Positions 38,487-48,536 of a stretch of 64,000 nucleotides of DNA are shown piece after piece (positions within the stretch are counted from its first letter, which is position 1; every line of letters begins with the position of its first letter). The notes below the pieces were generated by a model, which saw nothing but the letters and a program-made list of their open reading frames with translations, was not told the DNA's origin and ran no database searches. The stretch comes from Bacillus sp. N1-1 (lineage in GTDB: Bacteria; Bacillota; Bacilli; Bacillales; Guptibacillaceae): NCBI RefSeq assembly GCF_009818105.1, contig NZ_CP046564.1:3162001-3226000 (forward strand). The letters are read 5' to 3'. The position numbers and the translations under genes were made by a program.

Positions 38487-39896
38487 TTATTTTGCGAGTT
38501 CATAAATCGCTTCAGCATATATCGCTGCCGCTTTTAATAAATCCTCGATGTCCACATATTCATCTTTTTGATGTGCTAATTGAGGCTTTCCTTCAAAAAG
38601 GGCTCCAAATGCCACTCCTGCTTTTAGTGAGCGGGCATACGTTCCTCCACCTATTGATAGAAGCTTTGCTTCTTTGCCTGTTTGCTTTTCATAAACGTGT
38701 TGAAGCTTCTGAATAAGCTCATGATCCTGTGGCACATGATGCGGTGTCATATGATCAATCACTTTCATCTCCACTGACATTGGAGCGGTTACCTTTTCAA
38801 ACGTTTGTTTCACATTATCAAACTGACACGTTACTGGGTATCGAAGATTAATGCCAATTCGTCCCTGTTGGCTCGCTTGATAGTCGAAAGTACCTGCATT
38901 CATCGTCAGTGATCCTGTAATGCTATCTTTGAAAGAGACGCCAAGGCGCTCCCCAGTAAAATCATCCTGTAACCATTTGGTGATAAAGTTAATGTAGGCA
39001 GATCCGTTTTGATCAAGAGACAGTCCTTCCAAAAATTCCGCTAAACGAAACGCCGCATTTACACCTTCATGAGGGGCAGAGCCATGAACGGATACACCTT
39101 GTATTTCCAGCGTTAATTGCTTATCCAGCGTCGCTTTCCCTTTAAGGTTTTTATCATTTAAAAATAGCTCGAATTCCTTTTTGACGTCAAGTAATTGGTC
39201 TTCACTACTCTGACATTTTGCTATTGCATGATCTGGAACCATATTCAAACGCTGTCCAGAATGAAAAGAATAAAGAAGGAAAGCTTCCTTTTTTTCTTCA
39301 TTCACAGGAAAAATCCATTCAAAGTCTGCAATCCCTTTTTCAGCGTGAATAATCGGGAAAACCGCATCAGGTGCAAAGCCCATTGTTGGCATTTCTTCAT
39401 GGTTAAAATAGGTATCGACACATCGCCATGAGCTTTCTTCATCTGTACCAACAATCATTCGAACTCTTTTTGAAAGCGCTGGATAAAGTTCCTTGACGAT
39501 ATTCATTGCCCAGTAAGCCGCAATCGTCGGCCCCTTGTCATCAATCGCTCCTCTTGCATACATCTTTCCTTCTCGAACATCCGGAGTAAAGGGAGGGGTT
39601 GTCCAATCATTCCCCGCTGGAACAACATCAACGTGGCACAAAATACCGATTATATCTTCACCCTGGCCAAACTCTAAATGTCCTGCAACCTGTTCCACAT
39701 TTTTTGTTTGATAGCCATCACGCTTCCCTATATTAAGCATATAATCAAGCGCCTTTTTCACTTCAGAACCGAAGGGAGCATCCTCTGTACGATTCTCTTC
39801 ATCTAAAATACTCTCTATTCTCAATAGACCTTCTAAGTCATTAATTAACGCTTCTTTTCGACTAAGCACTTCTTCCTTCCAATTCACATCATTCAA
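38487..39896 (-). CDS. pepV: M20 dipeptidase PepV
   Basis: Zinc dipeptidase of the M20 family, cytoplasmic. Zinc ligands and the general base appear in LCHVDVVPAGNDW, ARGAIDDKGP and GTDEESSW; the lid domain occupies about residues 190-330. 469 residues, as Lactobacillus PepV and B. subtilis YtjP. It lies 2 bp after the K+ channel gene, so the two are co-transcribed. Confidence 0.95.
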   Translation of the reverse strand: MNDVNWKEEVLSRKEALINDLEGLLRIESILDEENRTEDAPFGSEVKKALDYMLNIGKRDGYQTKNVEQVAGHLEFGQGEDIIGILCHVDVVPAGNDWTTPPFTPDVREGKMYARGAIDDKGPTIAAYWAMNIVKELYPALSKRVRMIVGTDEESSWRCVDTYFNHEEMPTMGFAPDAVFPIIHAEKGIADFEWIFPVNEEKKEAFLLYSFHSGQRLNMVPDHAIAKCQSSEDQLLDVKKEFELFLNDKNLKGKATLDKQLTLEIQGVSVHGSAPHEGVNAAFRLAEFLEGLSLDQNGSAYINFITKWLQDDFTGERLGVSFKDSITGSLTMNAGTFDYQASQQGRIGINLRYPVTCQFDNVKQTFEKVTAPMSVEMKVIDHMTPHHVPQDHELIQKLQHVYEKQTGKEAKLLSIGGGTYARSLKAGVAFGALFEGKPQLAHQKDEYVDIEDLLKAAAIYAEAIYELAK

Positions 39897-39898
39897 TT

Positions 39899-40909
39899 TT
39901 ACTTCACCCCTTTTATTCTTTCATAAACTTCGTGATCACAAATGACAAAGAGTTTTGCATTCTCCGGAATCGATTCATCCAGTCGTCGATTAATATCCAT
40001 CCGATCTCCATCGGCTATGAGCGTAGCTCCTTGTTGCAGTAGGCTCTGAAAAGCATCCCGATATGTATCCCACTCTTGCTGCACACCGATTTCATATAAA
40101 TTATCTCCATGGCCCCTACTTAACAGCTGCGAGTACACACCTGATATTCCCTTTGTAAAAGCGGACCGTACAGCCATTCGGGATACAGCTTCATGTGAAA
40201 GAACGAACTCATCAACCTGAACATGTGTAAAATTCTTTATATGCTCCTCCTTCATTACTTCTACCGTTGTATGAATATCGGTTGAAAGTCGTTCAATTGA
40301 ACTAGCAATGATGAGTGACTTTCCATCTGCGAGAAGAGCATCATGTATCGTATCATCGGAAAAGATAAGAACCGCTTTCGCATTCATAATATCAGCTTTG
40401 TTAAGTGTTGCTTCTTCTGCAGCATCACCTTGTATATAGTGAATATTCTCTTCGATTAATGGAGCTTTTTCTAATTTGTCAATAATGACAATCTCGCACT
40501 GATCAGAATCCATAATTTCCGAGACCGCGTAAGCAGCTTTTTGCGACCACCCAATAATGACGATATGATTGTAACCTTGATAGGGCATTTTGCCTTCCTC
40601 CTTTCGCTTTTTAATCTCTGAAAACCCATCAACAAACTTTCCAATAACAACACCAATTAAGCCAATACCGACAATATAAAGAAACATCGCATACATTCTT
40701 CCGGCAATCGTGATCGGGAAGTAATCTCCATACCCTACTGTCGTTACCGTTGTCATCACCCACCAGAGAGAATCAAATAGAGATGGAAACGTCTCTGGTT
40801 CAATGAGCCGCATGATTACTGTACTAGCGACTACTAGAATGAAAGCCACAGCTAGCATAAATCGATTGTTTAATTTAATGGCATTTTTTAGAAAGATCCG
40901 AAAAAGCAC
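39899..40909 (-). CDS. two-TM potassium channel with RCK/TrkA-N domain
   Basis: Ion-channel protein with two membrane helices (about 16-38 and 72-95) flanking the selectivity filter TTVTTVGYGD, then a cytoplasmic RCK domain (NHIVIIGWSQKAAYAVSEI). This is the MthK/YugO layout. The GTG at 40909 is chosen because AGGAGGGAG precedes it by about 6 bases; the frame runs 15 codons upstream without a site. 336 residues. B. subtilis YugO takes part in electrical biofilm signalling; here it is coupled to pepV. Confidence 0.9.
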   Translation of the reverse strand: MLFRIFLKNAIKLNNRFMLAVAFILVVASTVIMRLIEPETFPSLFDSLWWVMTTVTTVGYGDYFPITIAGRMYAMFLYIVGIGLIGVVIGKFVDGFSEIKKRKEEGKMPYQGYNHIVIIGWSQKAAYAVSEIMDSDQCEIVIIDKLEKAPLIEENIHYIQGDAAEEATLNKADIMNAKAVLIFSDDTIHDALLADGKSLIIASSIERLSTDIHTTVEVMKEEHIKNFTHVQVDEFVLSHEAVSRMAVRSAFTKGISGVYSQLLSRGHGDNLYEIGVQQEWDTYRDAFQSLLQQGATLIADGDRMDINRRLDESIPENAKLFVICDHEVYERIKGVK

Positions 40910-40999
40910 GTAAATCTCCCTCCTCTCATCGTAATCGTACTTTAAGAATAGCAAAGGAATGTTCGTTAAGGAAGATTAAGCCAAACGAAATGAAATTTT

Positions 41000-41028
41000 T
41001 TGCCGAAATAACAGAATTATTGTAAAAT
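41000..41028 (+). promoter_or_regulatory. promoter upstream of small ORF
   Basis: TTGCCG (41000-41005), 17-bp spacer, TAAAAT (41023-41028). A ribosome binding site and TTG start follow at 41040-41054. Confidence 0.5.
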
Positions 41029-41051
41029 AAACTTTAAAGAGGGGGTGTAAG

Positions 41052-41243
41052 TTGGCCCAAAAGAGGGAAATGGCAGTAGGAGTGGAATTAAATTATAATG
41101 CCAATCAATCGCTTATCTTATGAAAGTGGTACGACCTATTCGTCAATACACCAAGTTGGGGAACCCAACACATCCAGAAATCACTTCCAGTCTTAATCGG
41201 AGCAAATAGCCAAACTTTCATGAAAAATCGAAGGAAGATGTAG
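41052..41243 (+). pseudogene. small ORF interrupted by an in-frame TGA
   Basis: TTG start at 41052 follows the strong site GAGGGGGTG. Twenty-three codons lead to a TGA (41121-41123); the same frame then stays open for 39 more codons to TAG at 41241. The promoter and ribosome binding site suggest it is expressed. It is either a 23-aa miniprotein, a 62-aa gene broken by a stop, or leaky readthrough. The product is not recognised. Confidence 0.4.
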
Positions 41244-41338
41244 AAATTAAGTATATCTTAACGTTTCCTTCATATGGTTTTAATAGTTACGTTTTATGCT
41301 AGGGATAAGGCATTGATTACATGTTAGGGAGTGGTTCT

Positions 41339-41560
41339 TTGAGTATTACTTCAACTGATCGTATGATGACCCGTATCAAGTCCATCTATTTATTTATTAG
41401 CAAGCATGGTACTGTCAGCACAAATGAGTTAGTTGAAGAGTTTGGGATTACCCAGCGAACAGTTCAAAGAGATTTAAATGTACTGGCCTACAATGAATTA
41501 GTCAAAAGCCCAAACCGAGGATTCTGGACAACAACAAGCAAGAGAGTTAAAGTTGGATAA
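41339..41560 (+). CDS. ytzE: YtzE, minimal DeoR-type helix-turn-helix protein
   Basis: Only the DNA-binding part of a DeoR regulator (VSTNELVEEFGITQRTVQRDLNVLAYNELVKSPNRG split over residues 26-60), with no sensor domain. Length 70-79 residues fits B. subtilis YtzE. A TTG at 41339 with AGGGAGTGG upstream is preferred to the ATG at 41321, which has a poor site. It probably represses or activates unknown targets; the neighbours do not tell. Confidence 0.82.
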   Translation: MSITSTDRMMTRIKSIYLFISKHGTVSTNELVEEFGITQRTVQRDLNVLAYNELVKSPNRGFWTTTSKRVKVG

Positions 41561-41624
41561 TGTAAATAATATGCTACACCGGGCTTCTCGTCGATACACT
41601 GTGACGAAAGCCTTTATTTAGTTT

Positions 41625-41658
41625 AAAAAAGCCCCGCTTTGATAAAGCAGGGCTTTTC
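41625..41658. terminator. bidirectional terminator ytzE / PRC-barrel gene
   Basis: Stem GCCCCGCTTT / AAAGCAGGGC with one mismatch, extended by A/T runs, between convergent genes. Confidence 0.85.
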
Positions 41659-41663
41659 TAATG

Positions 41664-42275
41664 TTACGCTTTTTTTATTCTATGTTGATCGTCTGTAGGT
41701 ACAATAATTTTATCGTGCTGATACTTCACTGTTTCATCCACTTTTAAGAATGGATGATCACTGGAAAGAAAATTGGATAAAAAGCCTTCTGAAAGCTCAA
41801 ATCCCTTGATCCTACCACTTTTGTCAATTACAATTTCTTTCACCTTGCCAAGTTCTTCTCCGCTTTCTGTTAAAACTTGAGCTTTATTTAACGATTTATA
41901 AGAACATTGATCAGCTAAAACAGTCGCTTGAATTTCATCCTGACTTTCACGAAGCGAATAGACATCATTTTGCCAGGATAATTGACTAAATGAAACAATC
42001 ATTGTTTCATTTGCATCTCGTTCTTTACGATCATCGTCTGTGACTGGATAATTATCAGGTGTAAATTGTCCTCCTGAAGCTTGAATAGAGTGAAGCATTT
42101 CATCTGCGTGATGATCAGGAATGGCATCTTTCTCGTTGGATATCTCTTTTTTCTCAACCTCAACATATGTTGCTTGCCGAAGCGTCTGATCAAAGTAAAC
42201 TTGTTTCACAATCAATTCAGCAGATGATTCATTTTTAAACTTATGACCTTGAATTTCTTTTCCAACCTTAATCAT
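41664..42275 (-). CDS. PRC-barrel domain protein
   Basis: 203 residues. The C-terminal ~70 residues form a PRC-barrel-like domain (VLTESGEELGKVKEIVIDKS), and the N-terminal part may be a second, more divergent copy separated by an acidic, Asp-rich linker. PRC barrels occur in RimM, photosynthetic reaction centres and YlmC-type sporulation proteins. Function here is unknown. Start 42275 after GGAGAGGATTTTTT. Single gene between two terminators or gaps. Confidence 0.75.
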   Translation of the reverse strand: MIKVGKEIQGHKFKNESSAELIVKQVYFDQTLRQATYVEVEKKEISNEKDAIPDHHADEMLHSIQASGGQFTPDNYPVTDDDRKERDANETMIVSFSQLSWQNDVYSLRESQDEIQATVLADQCSYKSLNKAQVLTESGEELGKVKEIVIDKSGRIKGFELSEGFLSNFLSSDHPFLKVDETVKYQHDKIIVPTDDQHRIKKA

Positions 42276-42344
42276 TAAAAAATCCTCTCCTTCACAACTA
42301 ACTACTTATGCTATTCCCCAAGTCAGTCGTAAGGAAACAACCCA

Positions 42345-43049
42345 TTACTTCTGTAGAATGGTTACCTCTTCCTCAGTTAACTCTCTGTATTCCCCAGGTT
42401 CCAAGTCACGATCAAGATGAATATCTCCCATCTGAATGCGCTTCAAATAAACGACTTTCTTGCCTACCGCTTCAAACATACGCTTTACTTGATGAAATTT
42501 CCCTTCATGAATTGTAAGCTCAATTTCGGATTCTTCAGCAGCACTTAAAATCGTTAACTCTCCAGGCTTTGTTTCATATCCATCATCAAGAGTGACGCCT
42601 TTTTCAAAAGCACGAACATCTTCTTCTGATACAACACCGCTAATTTTGGCATAATAAGTTTTCGGAACATGGTGTTTTGGTGACGTTAAATGATGAGCTA
42701 GTTTACCATCATTCGTGATGATTAATAATCCTTCGGTATCTTTATCTAATCGCCCTACTGGAAATGGTTCGAAAACTTGATCCTCAGGAATGAGTATGTC
42801 AATGACAGTTTCTTCTTCATCTTCCGTTGCTGAAATGACCCCAGCCGGTTTGTTCATCATAAGGTAAATGAATTCCCGATATTCTACGGTTTCTTCATAA
42901 ACTGTTACGTGATTTTCTTCAGGATCGATATGTTGCTTCGCATCCTTAATCACCTCTTCATCAACACGAACCACGCCTGTTTTCAAAAGTTTTTTTACTT
43001 CTTTCCTCGTGCCGTAGCCCATATTCGCTAATAATTTATCTAAACGCAT
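42345..43049 (-). CDS. ytzG: RsuA/RluB-family pseudouridine synthase
   Basis: Isomerises uridine in rRNA, probably U516 of 16S rRNA as in RsuA. N-terminal S4 RNA-binding domain (MRLDKLLANMGYGTRKEVKKLL) and catalytic motif GRLDKDTEGLL with the essential Asp near residue 103. 234 residues. Position next to murJ (ytgP) matches B. subtilis ytzG. An RluF/RluB-type large-subunit target cannot be excluded. Confidence 0.92.
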   Translation of the reverse strand: MRLDKLLANMGYGTRKEVKKLLKTGVVRVDEEVIKDAKQHIDPEENHVTVYEETVEYREFIYLMMNKPAGVISATEDEEETVIDILIPEDQVFEPFPVGRLDKDTEGLLIITNDGKLAHHLTSPKHHVPKTYYAKISGVVSEEDVRAFEKGVTLDDGYETKPGELTILSAAEESEIELTIHEGKFHQVKRMFEAVGKKVVYLKRIQMGDIHLDRDLEPGEYRELTEEEVTILQK

Positions 43050-43165
43050 TTCAACCTCTCCTTTTCCATATTTTTTCCACTATTTATTTGTTTTTTTAGC
43101 ATACTTTTTGGTTAGTAAGGGTATGTAAACGATAAATGCCAAAATGCACGTTTGGAGTGAATCGT

Positions 43166-43591
43166 ATGACTGTGAAAGTTGGACTTTTAGCAACAGCACG
43201 CAAAAAAAGTAATAAATCTGCACCTGTGACGGAATTTTACCAAAGTCCTTTATTTCAAAAAACGTTAGAATACGCATCTCAGCATTATGACCGCATGTAT
43301 TTCTATAATGCCAAAGATGGACTTTTATTACCAGAAGACATCATGGACCCCTATGACGTCTCAATTAAAACATTCTCCCATCATCAACGAGAAGAATGGG
43401 CTCAAAAAGTTATTGAGCAATTCTCTCAACATGAGACTTCTACGGATATTCTCGTGTGTTTACACGGTGGCTCCGTTTATCGAAAACACCTTGAGCCTCA
43501 GCTTAACCGATTCAACTATGTGTATGAAGTGCCATTAAAAGGACTTGGGATCGGAGAGCAACTCAGTTGGTATCAGAAAAACTCAGTATAA
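43166..43591 (+). CDS. DUF6884-like protein
   Basis: 141-residue protein. The start VKVGLLATARKKSNKSAP, the middle YFYNAKDGLLLPEDIMDPYD and the late VCLHGGSVYR are typical of the DUF6884 family, whose members are cytoplasmic and of unknown role. The ATG at 43166 is chosen for GGAGTG upstream; the frame runs 10 codons further without a site. A small repeat protein gene follows 75 bp downstream on the same strand. Confidence 0.75.
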   Translation: MTVKVGLLATARKKSNKSAPVTEFYQSPLFQKTLEYASQHYDRMYFYNAKDGLLLPEDIMDPYDVSIKTFSHHQREEWAQKVIEQFSQHETSTDILVCLHGGSVYRKHLEPQLNRFNYVYEVPLKGLGIGEQLSWYQKNSV

Positions 43592-43666
43592 CACGGGACA
43601 CATGCCCAGCAACACTGCCCAGCCTTTACATACACTATCAAGTACCTATAAAAGGAGGCGTTGTGT

Positions 43667-43882
43667 ATGTATGATTATGATCGGCAGCAAGGGCAGCAGT
43701 TTCAAATGTACCCTGGCTTTCCAGGTTATCCAGGACAGCCAGGATATCCCGGCCAACCAGGATATCCTGGAAATATCGAACAACAGCTCAGACAGATTGA
43801 GCGCCAGCTACGACGACAGGATCGGAGAATTACAAGAATTGAGAGACAGATCGGGATACGTGATGAGGACTACGGCTATTAG
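43667..43882 (+). CDS. small protein with collagen-like YPGQPG repeats and a basic coiled coil
   Basis: 71 residues. Residues ~13-33 are Tyr/Pro/Gly repeats (GYPGQPGYPGQPGYPG), and the rest is a charged heptad-like helix rich in Arg and Gln (QLRQIERQLRRQDRRI), ending in Asp/Tyr. ATG 43667 has AAAGGAGG eight bases upstream, and a terminator follows, so it is real. The repeat DNA (GGATATCC units) is itself repetitive. Composition suggests a spore-coat or surface structural role, but this is a guess. Confidence 0.7.
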   Translation: MYDYDRQQGQQFQMYPGFPGYPGQPGYPGQPGYPGNIEQQLRQIERQLRRQDRRITRIERQIGIRDEDYGY

Positions 43883-43902
43883 CCTTATCGATTATTCCAC
43901 TC

Positions 43903-43938
43903 ATAAAAAATGAAGGCCTCAAGGGGCCTTCATTTTTT
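43903..43938. terminator. bidirectional terminator before murJ end
   Basis: 14-bp perfect stem AAAAAATGAAGGCC / GGCCTTCATTTTTT. Confidence 0.9.
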
Positions 43939-45574
43939 AACGTCTTTTTAGAAATGAGAATCGTTCACCTAAAATTAATCCCGCTAGATTGGAACGATAC
44001 GATAGCCATAGAAATACAATTCCTCCCACCGTAACGCCAATTAGTAAATTGATGATCGAATACAACATGCTTCCGCCTTCACTTGTCGAAAGGTATAAAT
44101 CAGGCATAACCGATTCCAATGGAAGAATGGCTAATTTGGAAGCAGCTGCCATGATTACGACGAAAATTCCAATAAGGAGTAACCTTCTTGAGAGGAATCC
44201 AAACTCGTAATCTGTATATTTCTTAATTACAGCGATTGTAATAATAACCGACGTTAGTAAACCAATATTTGTCGCAAGAATAGATCCTTTCCCCTCAAAC
44301 ATTGTGACAAAGGGATAAGTTAGTCCAGCTTTAAGGACAAGACCAGCGAGTAAACTATAGACGGCAAACTTCTGTTTATTAATTCCCTGTAAAATCGCAG
44401 CTGTTACAGAAAAGAGGGCAAATAATATAGCCGTAGGCGCATACCACATTAATAACCAGCTACCAAGATCTTGATTTACCGTCGGATAAAGAACTCTAAA
44501 AATCGGTTCAGATAAAACGGCTAACCCTATTGCAGCCGGAGTCGTCAAGAATAATAAAATTTGGAACGTTTGCGTTAGCTGATTTTGCAATGATCCTTCA
44601 CGATTAGCTGTAAATGATTTCGTAATAGCTGGTATAATCGTCATTGAAAGAGCAGTAGCAAGTGATACTGGGATCATAATTAACTTATGAGCAAGGCCCG
44701 TGATAATCGCAAACACTTCTTCATATGCAGGTTTATCGTAACCAATACTCTTCAATGCTGGATTAATGAGTAACGTATCAATTTGCAAATATAAAGGAAT
44801 CGCCAAACCGACTACAACAAACGGAAGAGCATACGTAATGATTTCTTTATACATATCTTTTAAGGATACTTCATGATCTACCGTACTTTCAGCAAGGTGT
44901 CGATCTAGCGTTGGCTTTCGCTTTCTGTAATACCAGAAAACAACAAGCAATCCGCCAACCGCCCCAACAAATGCACCAAAAGTGGCGTAGGTAGCGGCCG
45001 TCGCTTCATCCCCATCCATAAATTTAATGATAATAACACTGGAAACAAGGATAAATACAATACGGAAAATTTGTTCAACGACTTGTGAAACAGCTGTTGG
45101 TCCCATCGATTGTAGCCCCTGGAAAAACCCGCGCGTTAAGCTCATGATTGGCACAATTAATAGCGCCATACTCACGACCCTAATAACCAATGTAACATCG
45201 GCAATTGTATTCCCTTCTTTCCCCTCATCAATTACAATACGCGCAATTGGTTCGGCTAAAAGGAAAAGGGCTAAAAATGCTACAAATCCAGTAAGCGCCA
45301 TTAAAAGAAGTCCCGACTTAAAAAGTCTTCTTCCCGTTCGGTAATCTCCAAGCGTGTGATATTTCGAAACAAACTTCGAGACAGCAAGCGGAATCCCCAC
45401 CGTGGACAGGCTAAGCATTATCGTATATGGAGTATAAGCATATTGATAAAGGGCTACACCCTGCGTACCAACAAGAGCTGTAAAAGGAAACATATAAATC
45501 ATACCAATTATTCTAGAAAAAAGGGTAGCTGCTGATAACAGCATCGTCCCTCTAATCACATTTGAATCAGACAT
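43937..45574 (-). CDS. murJ: lipid II flippase MurJ (YtgP)
   Basis: MOP-superfamily transporter with 14 predicted membrane helices that flips lipid II. The start at 45574 (MSDSNVIRGTMLLSAATLFS) has AGGAG eight bases upstream and gives 545 residues, the B. subtilis YtgP length; the frame goes on to 45613 without support. Central Arg/charged residues in RRLFKSG and RGFFQGLQSMGPTA are family features. Divergent from ytfP as in B. subtilis. Confidence 0.93.
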   Translation of the reverse strand: MSDSNVIRGTMLLSAATLFSRIIGMIYMFPFTALVGTQGVALYQYAYTPYTIMLSLSTVGIPLAVSKFVSKYHTLGDYRTGRRLFKSGLLLMALTGFVAFLALFLLAEPIARIVIDEGKEGNTIADVTLVIRVVSMALLIVPIMSLTRGFFQGLQSMGPTAVSQVVEQIFRIVFILVSSVIIIKFMDGDEATAATYATFGAFVGAVGGLLVVFWYYRKRKPTLDRHLAESTVDHEVSLKDMYKEIITYALPFVVVGLAIPLYLQIDTLLINPALKSIGYDKPAYEEVFAIITGLAHKLIMIPVSLATALSMTIIPAITKSFTANREGSLQNQLTQTFQILLFLTTPAAIGLAVLSEPIFRVLYPTVNQDLGSWLLMWYAPTAILFALFSVTAAILQGINKQKFAVYSLLAGLVLKAGLTYPFVTMFEGKGSILATNIGLLTSVIITIAVIKKYTDYEFGFLSRRLLLIGIFVVIMAAASKLAILPLESVMPDLYLSTSEGGSMLYSIINLLIGVTVGGIVFLWLSYRSNLAGLILGERFSFLKRR

Positions 45575-45768
45575 TTCTCCATCTCCTACTTCTAACCATT
45601 CAACTAGATCCATTCGTCATCTATCAACAATTTTCAACAGTTCTATAAATACACTTCTCCATTTTAAGCTATTTAGCTAGTAACAACAAATATAAATTTT
45701 TGTGAAACTTTATTAAGGTGAGTGAATTATGGTATGTTTGAGTGTAGCAAAATGAGAGAGGTGTAAGT

Positions 45769-47043
45769 ATGAACTATGATGTCATTGTGATTGGCGGAGG
45801 TCCGTCCGGACTCATGGCGTCTGTATCAGCGGCTGAACATGGAGCAAAAGTGCTTCTCGTTGATAAAGGGAATAAGCTTGGACGAAAGCTAGCGATTTCT
45901 GGAGGCGGTCGTTGTAACGTAACAAACCGACTTCCACTTGATGAACTAATCAAATTCATTCCAGGAAACGGAAAATTCTTATACAGCGCATTTAACATTT
46001 TTGATAATGAAGACATTATCACATTCTTTGAAGACCTTGGTATTAAGTTAAAAGAAGAAGATCATGGCAGAATGTTCCCCGTCACTGATGATGCAAAGTC
46101 TGTTGTGAATGCACTACTAGATAAAGTACGACACTTAAATGTGACAATACAAGTCAATACCCCAGTTGAGAAAGTTCTTTATGAAGATGGGGCCGTTTCA
46201 GGTGTAAGACTTAAAACTAAAGAAGACATTCACTCATCCAACGTGGTTATTGCAGTTGGAGGGAAATCTGTCCCTCATACGGGTTCAACCGGCGATGGTT
46301 ATGCATGGGCGGAAGAAGGTGGTCATACGATTACAGATCTATACCCCACTGAAGTCCCCCTTACTTCTAATGAAGCTTTTATTACAAATAAGGAACTGCA
46401 GGGCTTATCGCTTAGAGATGTTGCGCTTTCTGTTCTTAACCCAAAGGGCAAGGTGATTAAAACACATCGATGGGACATGATTTTTACACATATTGGACTT
46501 TCTGGCCCTGCCGTTCTTCGTTGCAGTCAATACGTTGTGAAAGCAATGAAAAAATTCAATGCGCAGTACATTCCCCTGCAAATTGATGCCGTACCCGATC
46601 AAAACGAAGAAGAATTGTTTCGTGAGCATATGAAGCTCGCAAAAGAAGAGCCTAAAAAAGCGATTAAAAACATCTGGAAAAGCAAAGTACCAGAGCGATA
46701 CATGCTCTTCTTATTTACTAAAGCAGACATTTCACCTGACACGACGTATGCTCACTTATCGAAGGAGAAAGTGCGTGAATACGTACGTTTATTAAAGCAA
46801 TTCCAAGTGGCGATCGATGGTACGCTTCCAATTGATAAAGCTTTCGTAACGGGTGGGGGAGTATCTCTCAAAGAAATACATCCGAAAGAAATGGCTTCAA
46901 AATTCACCACAGGTCTTTACTTCTGTGGAGAAGTGCTCGATATCCACGGTTATACCGGCGGCTACAACATCACTTCCGCCTTTGTAACAGGGTATACAGC
47001 AGGAAAAAGCGCTGCTGAAAGAAATAAAACTTCTGCTATTTAA
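45769..47043 (+). CDS. ytfP: YtfP, FAD-dependent oxidoreductase (HI0933/BaiN family)
   Basis: Flavoprotein with the N-terminal dinucleotide-binding motif [27 protein letters not shown] near residue 45, and the C-terminal [19 protein letters not shown]. This is the HI0933/BaiN family; 424 residues. Relatives reduce steroids or act in flavin-dependent reactions, but the physiological substrate here is unknown. ATG 45769 follows GAGAGGTG. Divergent from murJ. Confidence 0.93.
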   Translation: MNYDVIVIGGGPSGLMASVSAAEHGAKVLLVDKGNKLGRKLAISGGGRCNVTNRLPLDELIKFIPGNGKFLYSAFNIFDNEDIITFFEDLGIKLKEEDHGRMFPVTDDAKSVVNALLDKVRHLNVTIQVNTPVEKVLYEDGAVSGVRLKTKEDIHSSNVVIAVGGKSVPHTGSTGDGYAWAEEGGHTITDLYPTEVPLTSNEAFITNKELQGLSLRDVALSVLNPKGKVIKTHRWDMIFTHIGLSGPAVLRCSQYVVKAMKKFNAQYIPLQIDAVPDQNEEELFREHMKLAKEEPKKAIKNIWKSKVPERYMLFLFTKADISPDTTYAHLSKEKVREYVRLLKQFQVAIDGTLPIDKAFVTGGGVSLKEIHPKEMASKFTTGLYFCGEVLDIHGYTGGYNITSAFVTGYTAGKSAAERNKTSAI

Positions 47044-47067
47044 GTTGATCATAATTCGAATCACCAA

Positions 47068-47112
47068 CCAAAAGAGAGGGATCGTCCTATGGACGATCCC
47101 TCTCTTTCTTTT
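47068..47112. terminator. bidirectional terminator ytfP / DEAD-box gene
   Basis: 15-bp perfect stem AGAGAGGGATCGTCC / GGACGATCCCTCTCT with a 3-base loop. Confidence 0.92.
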
Positions 47113-48367
47113 ATCGTTTGTTTCGGTTTCTTCCGCTATTTCGATTTCGATTGTTCGAAGAAACAGTCTTACGAGAAGAATGACTGGATCTACTTCTTTG
47201 ATCATTTCTTCTTTCTTCATTACGCTCTTCACCGTCTGGCAGTGCACCTTCAACGGTTTTTCTAGCAAGTTTCTTACCGATACCTTTTTCAATCATTTGA
47301 ATAAATGATTGATCCTTGGCAGCTATGAACGTATACGATGCACCATCTCCACCAGCACGCCCCGTTCGACCAATCCGGTGGATATAACTTTCTGTATCTT
47401 GAGGAATGTCGTAGTTAAAAACGTGCGTTACACCTTCAATATCAAGCCCTCGCGCTGCCACATCTGTGGCAACAAGAAGCTGAATTTTCGCATCACGGAA
47501 TCGTTTGATTACACTTTCTCGTTTCGACTGAGATAAATCACCATGAAGCTCATCGGATAAATATCCTTTTGCTTTCAAATCACCATTTAATTTACTAACC
47601 CTTCGCTTCGTACGACAGAAAATAATTCCGAGGAACGGACGAACTTCGTCAATTGTTTCAGTAAGGGAGCCAAATTTTCGTCGGTCTGTTGTTTCAATCA
47701 CAAATTGTTCAATTTCCTCAACCGTTTTCCCTTTCTCTTTCCCTCTAATTTTCTCAGGGGAGCGCATAAACCGCTTGGCAAGTTGTTTAATATCACTCGA
47801 CATCGTAGCTGAGAACAAGGCGGTTAGACGGCTTTCAGGCGTTTCATTTATAATATCTTCTACTTCTCTAAGAAAACCTATATGAAGCATTTGATCGGCT
47901 TCATCTAACACAAGATAAGAAGTATGAGATAAATCAATAGTTTCTCTTCGAACATGATCTAACAGGCGTCCAGGCGTTGCGACAACAATGTGTACTTGCT
48001 TATTAAGATGCTTGATCTGTCTTTCTACATCCTGACCACCATAAACAGCTAGAACATTGACGTCATCTCGCTCTTCAACTAACTTCATCAATTCTGAAGT
48101 AATCTGGATGGCAAGCTCACGAGTTGGAGTCACAATGAGAGCCTGTACTTCTGGTGCTTCTGTGTCTATTTTCTCAAGAATTGGCAGCAAGAAAGCGAAT
48201 GTTTTTCCCGTACCCGTCTGCGCCTGGGCAATGACGTCTTTTCCCTGTAACATTACGGGAATCGTTTCTCTTTGAATGTCTGTTGGGGTATCGATGCCCT
48301 GAGCTTCAAGTTGCTTAATGAGACGAGAGTCCAGTCCCAATGTAGTAAATTCGTTCAAATTAGTCAC
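47111..48367 (-). CDS. DEAD-box ATP-dependent RNA helicase
   Basis: All core motifs are present: Q-motif PTDIQ, Walker [19 protein letters not shown] in [11 protein letters not shown], and [12 protein letters not shown]-terminal tail of about 50 residues is rich in Arg, Asn and Ser ([10 protein letters not shown] at the end), a typical RNA-binding extension. 418 residues. It lacks the DbpA/YxiN rRNA-binding domain and is shorter than CshA, so the exact orthologue (cshA, cshB, yfmL) is left open. Cold adaptation and RNA decay are the likely roles. Confidence 0.93.
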   Translation of the reverse strand: MTNLNEFTTLGLDSRLIKQLEAQGIDTPTDIQRETIPVMLQGKDVIAQAQTGTGKTFAFLLPILEKIDTEAPEVQALIVTPTRELAIQITSELMKLVEERDDVNVLAVYGGQDVERQIKHLNKQVHIVVATPGRLLDHVRRETIDLSHTSYLVLDEADQMLHIGFLREVEDIINETPESRLTALFSATMSSDIKQLAKRFMRSPEKIRGKEKGKTVEEIEQFVIETTDRRKFGSLTETIDEVRPFLGIIFCRTKRRVSKLNGDLKAKGYLSDELHGDLSQSKRESVIKRFRDAKIQLLVATDVAARGLDIEGVTHVFNYDIPQDTESYIHRIGRTGRAGGDGASYTFIAAKDQSFIQMIEKGIGKKLARKTVEGALPDGEERNEERRNDQRSRSSHSSRKTVSSNNRNRNSGRNRNKR

Positions 48368-48473
48368 CTCATGTTTAGTATATCAATAATTTGTATCTTC
48401 TTTCAGACCTGCTTTTATTCTCTCGCTCCGAACATAACGAAGTCAAAAGAAATTCCATTATGAAATGAAACCT

Positions 48474-48531
48474 TAAAAAAAAGCTATCTCATTAACGACT
48501 GCTAAAGTGCGGTCGAGTGAGACAGCTTTAA
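48474..48531 (-). terminator. terminator after lytic transglycosylase gene
   Basis: Long stem AAAGCTATCTC / GAGACAGCTTT with an inner helper stem, and eight T residues on the minus strand. Confidence 0.82.
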
Positions 48532-48536
48532 CTAAT

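Noticed and set aside
43545..43913. 122-codon plus frame overlapping the DUF6884 end and the collagen-like gene
   Set aside because: Out of frame with both supported genes; the 43667 start has the ribosome site and repeat protein logic.
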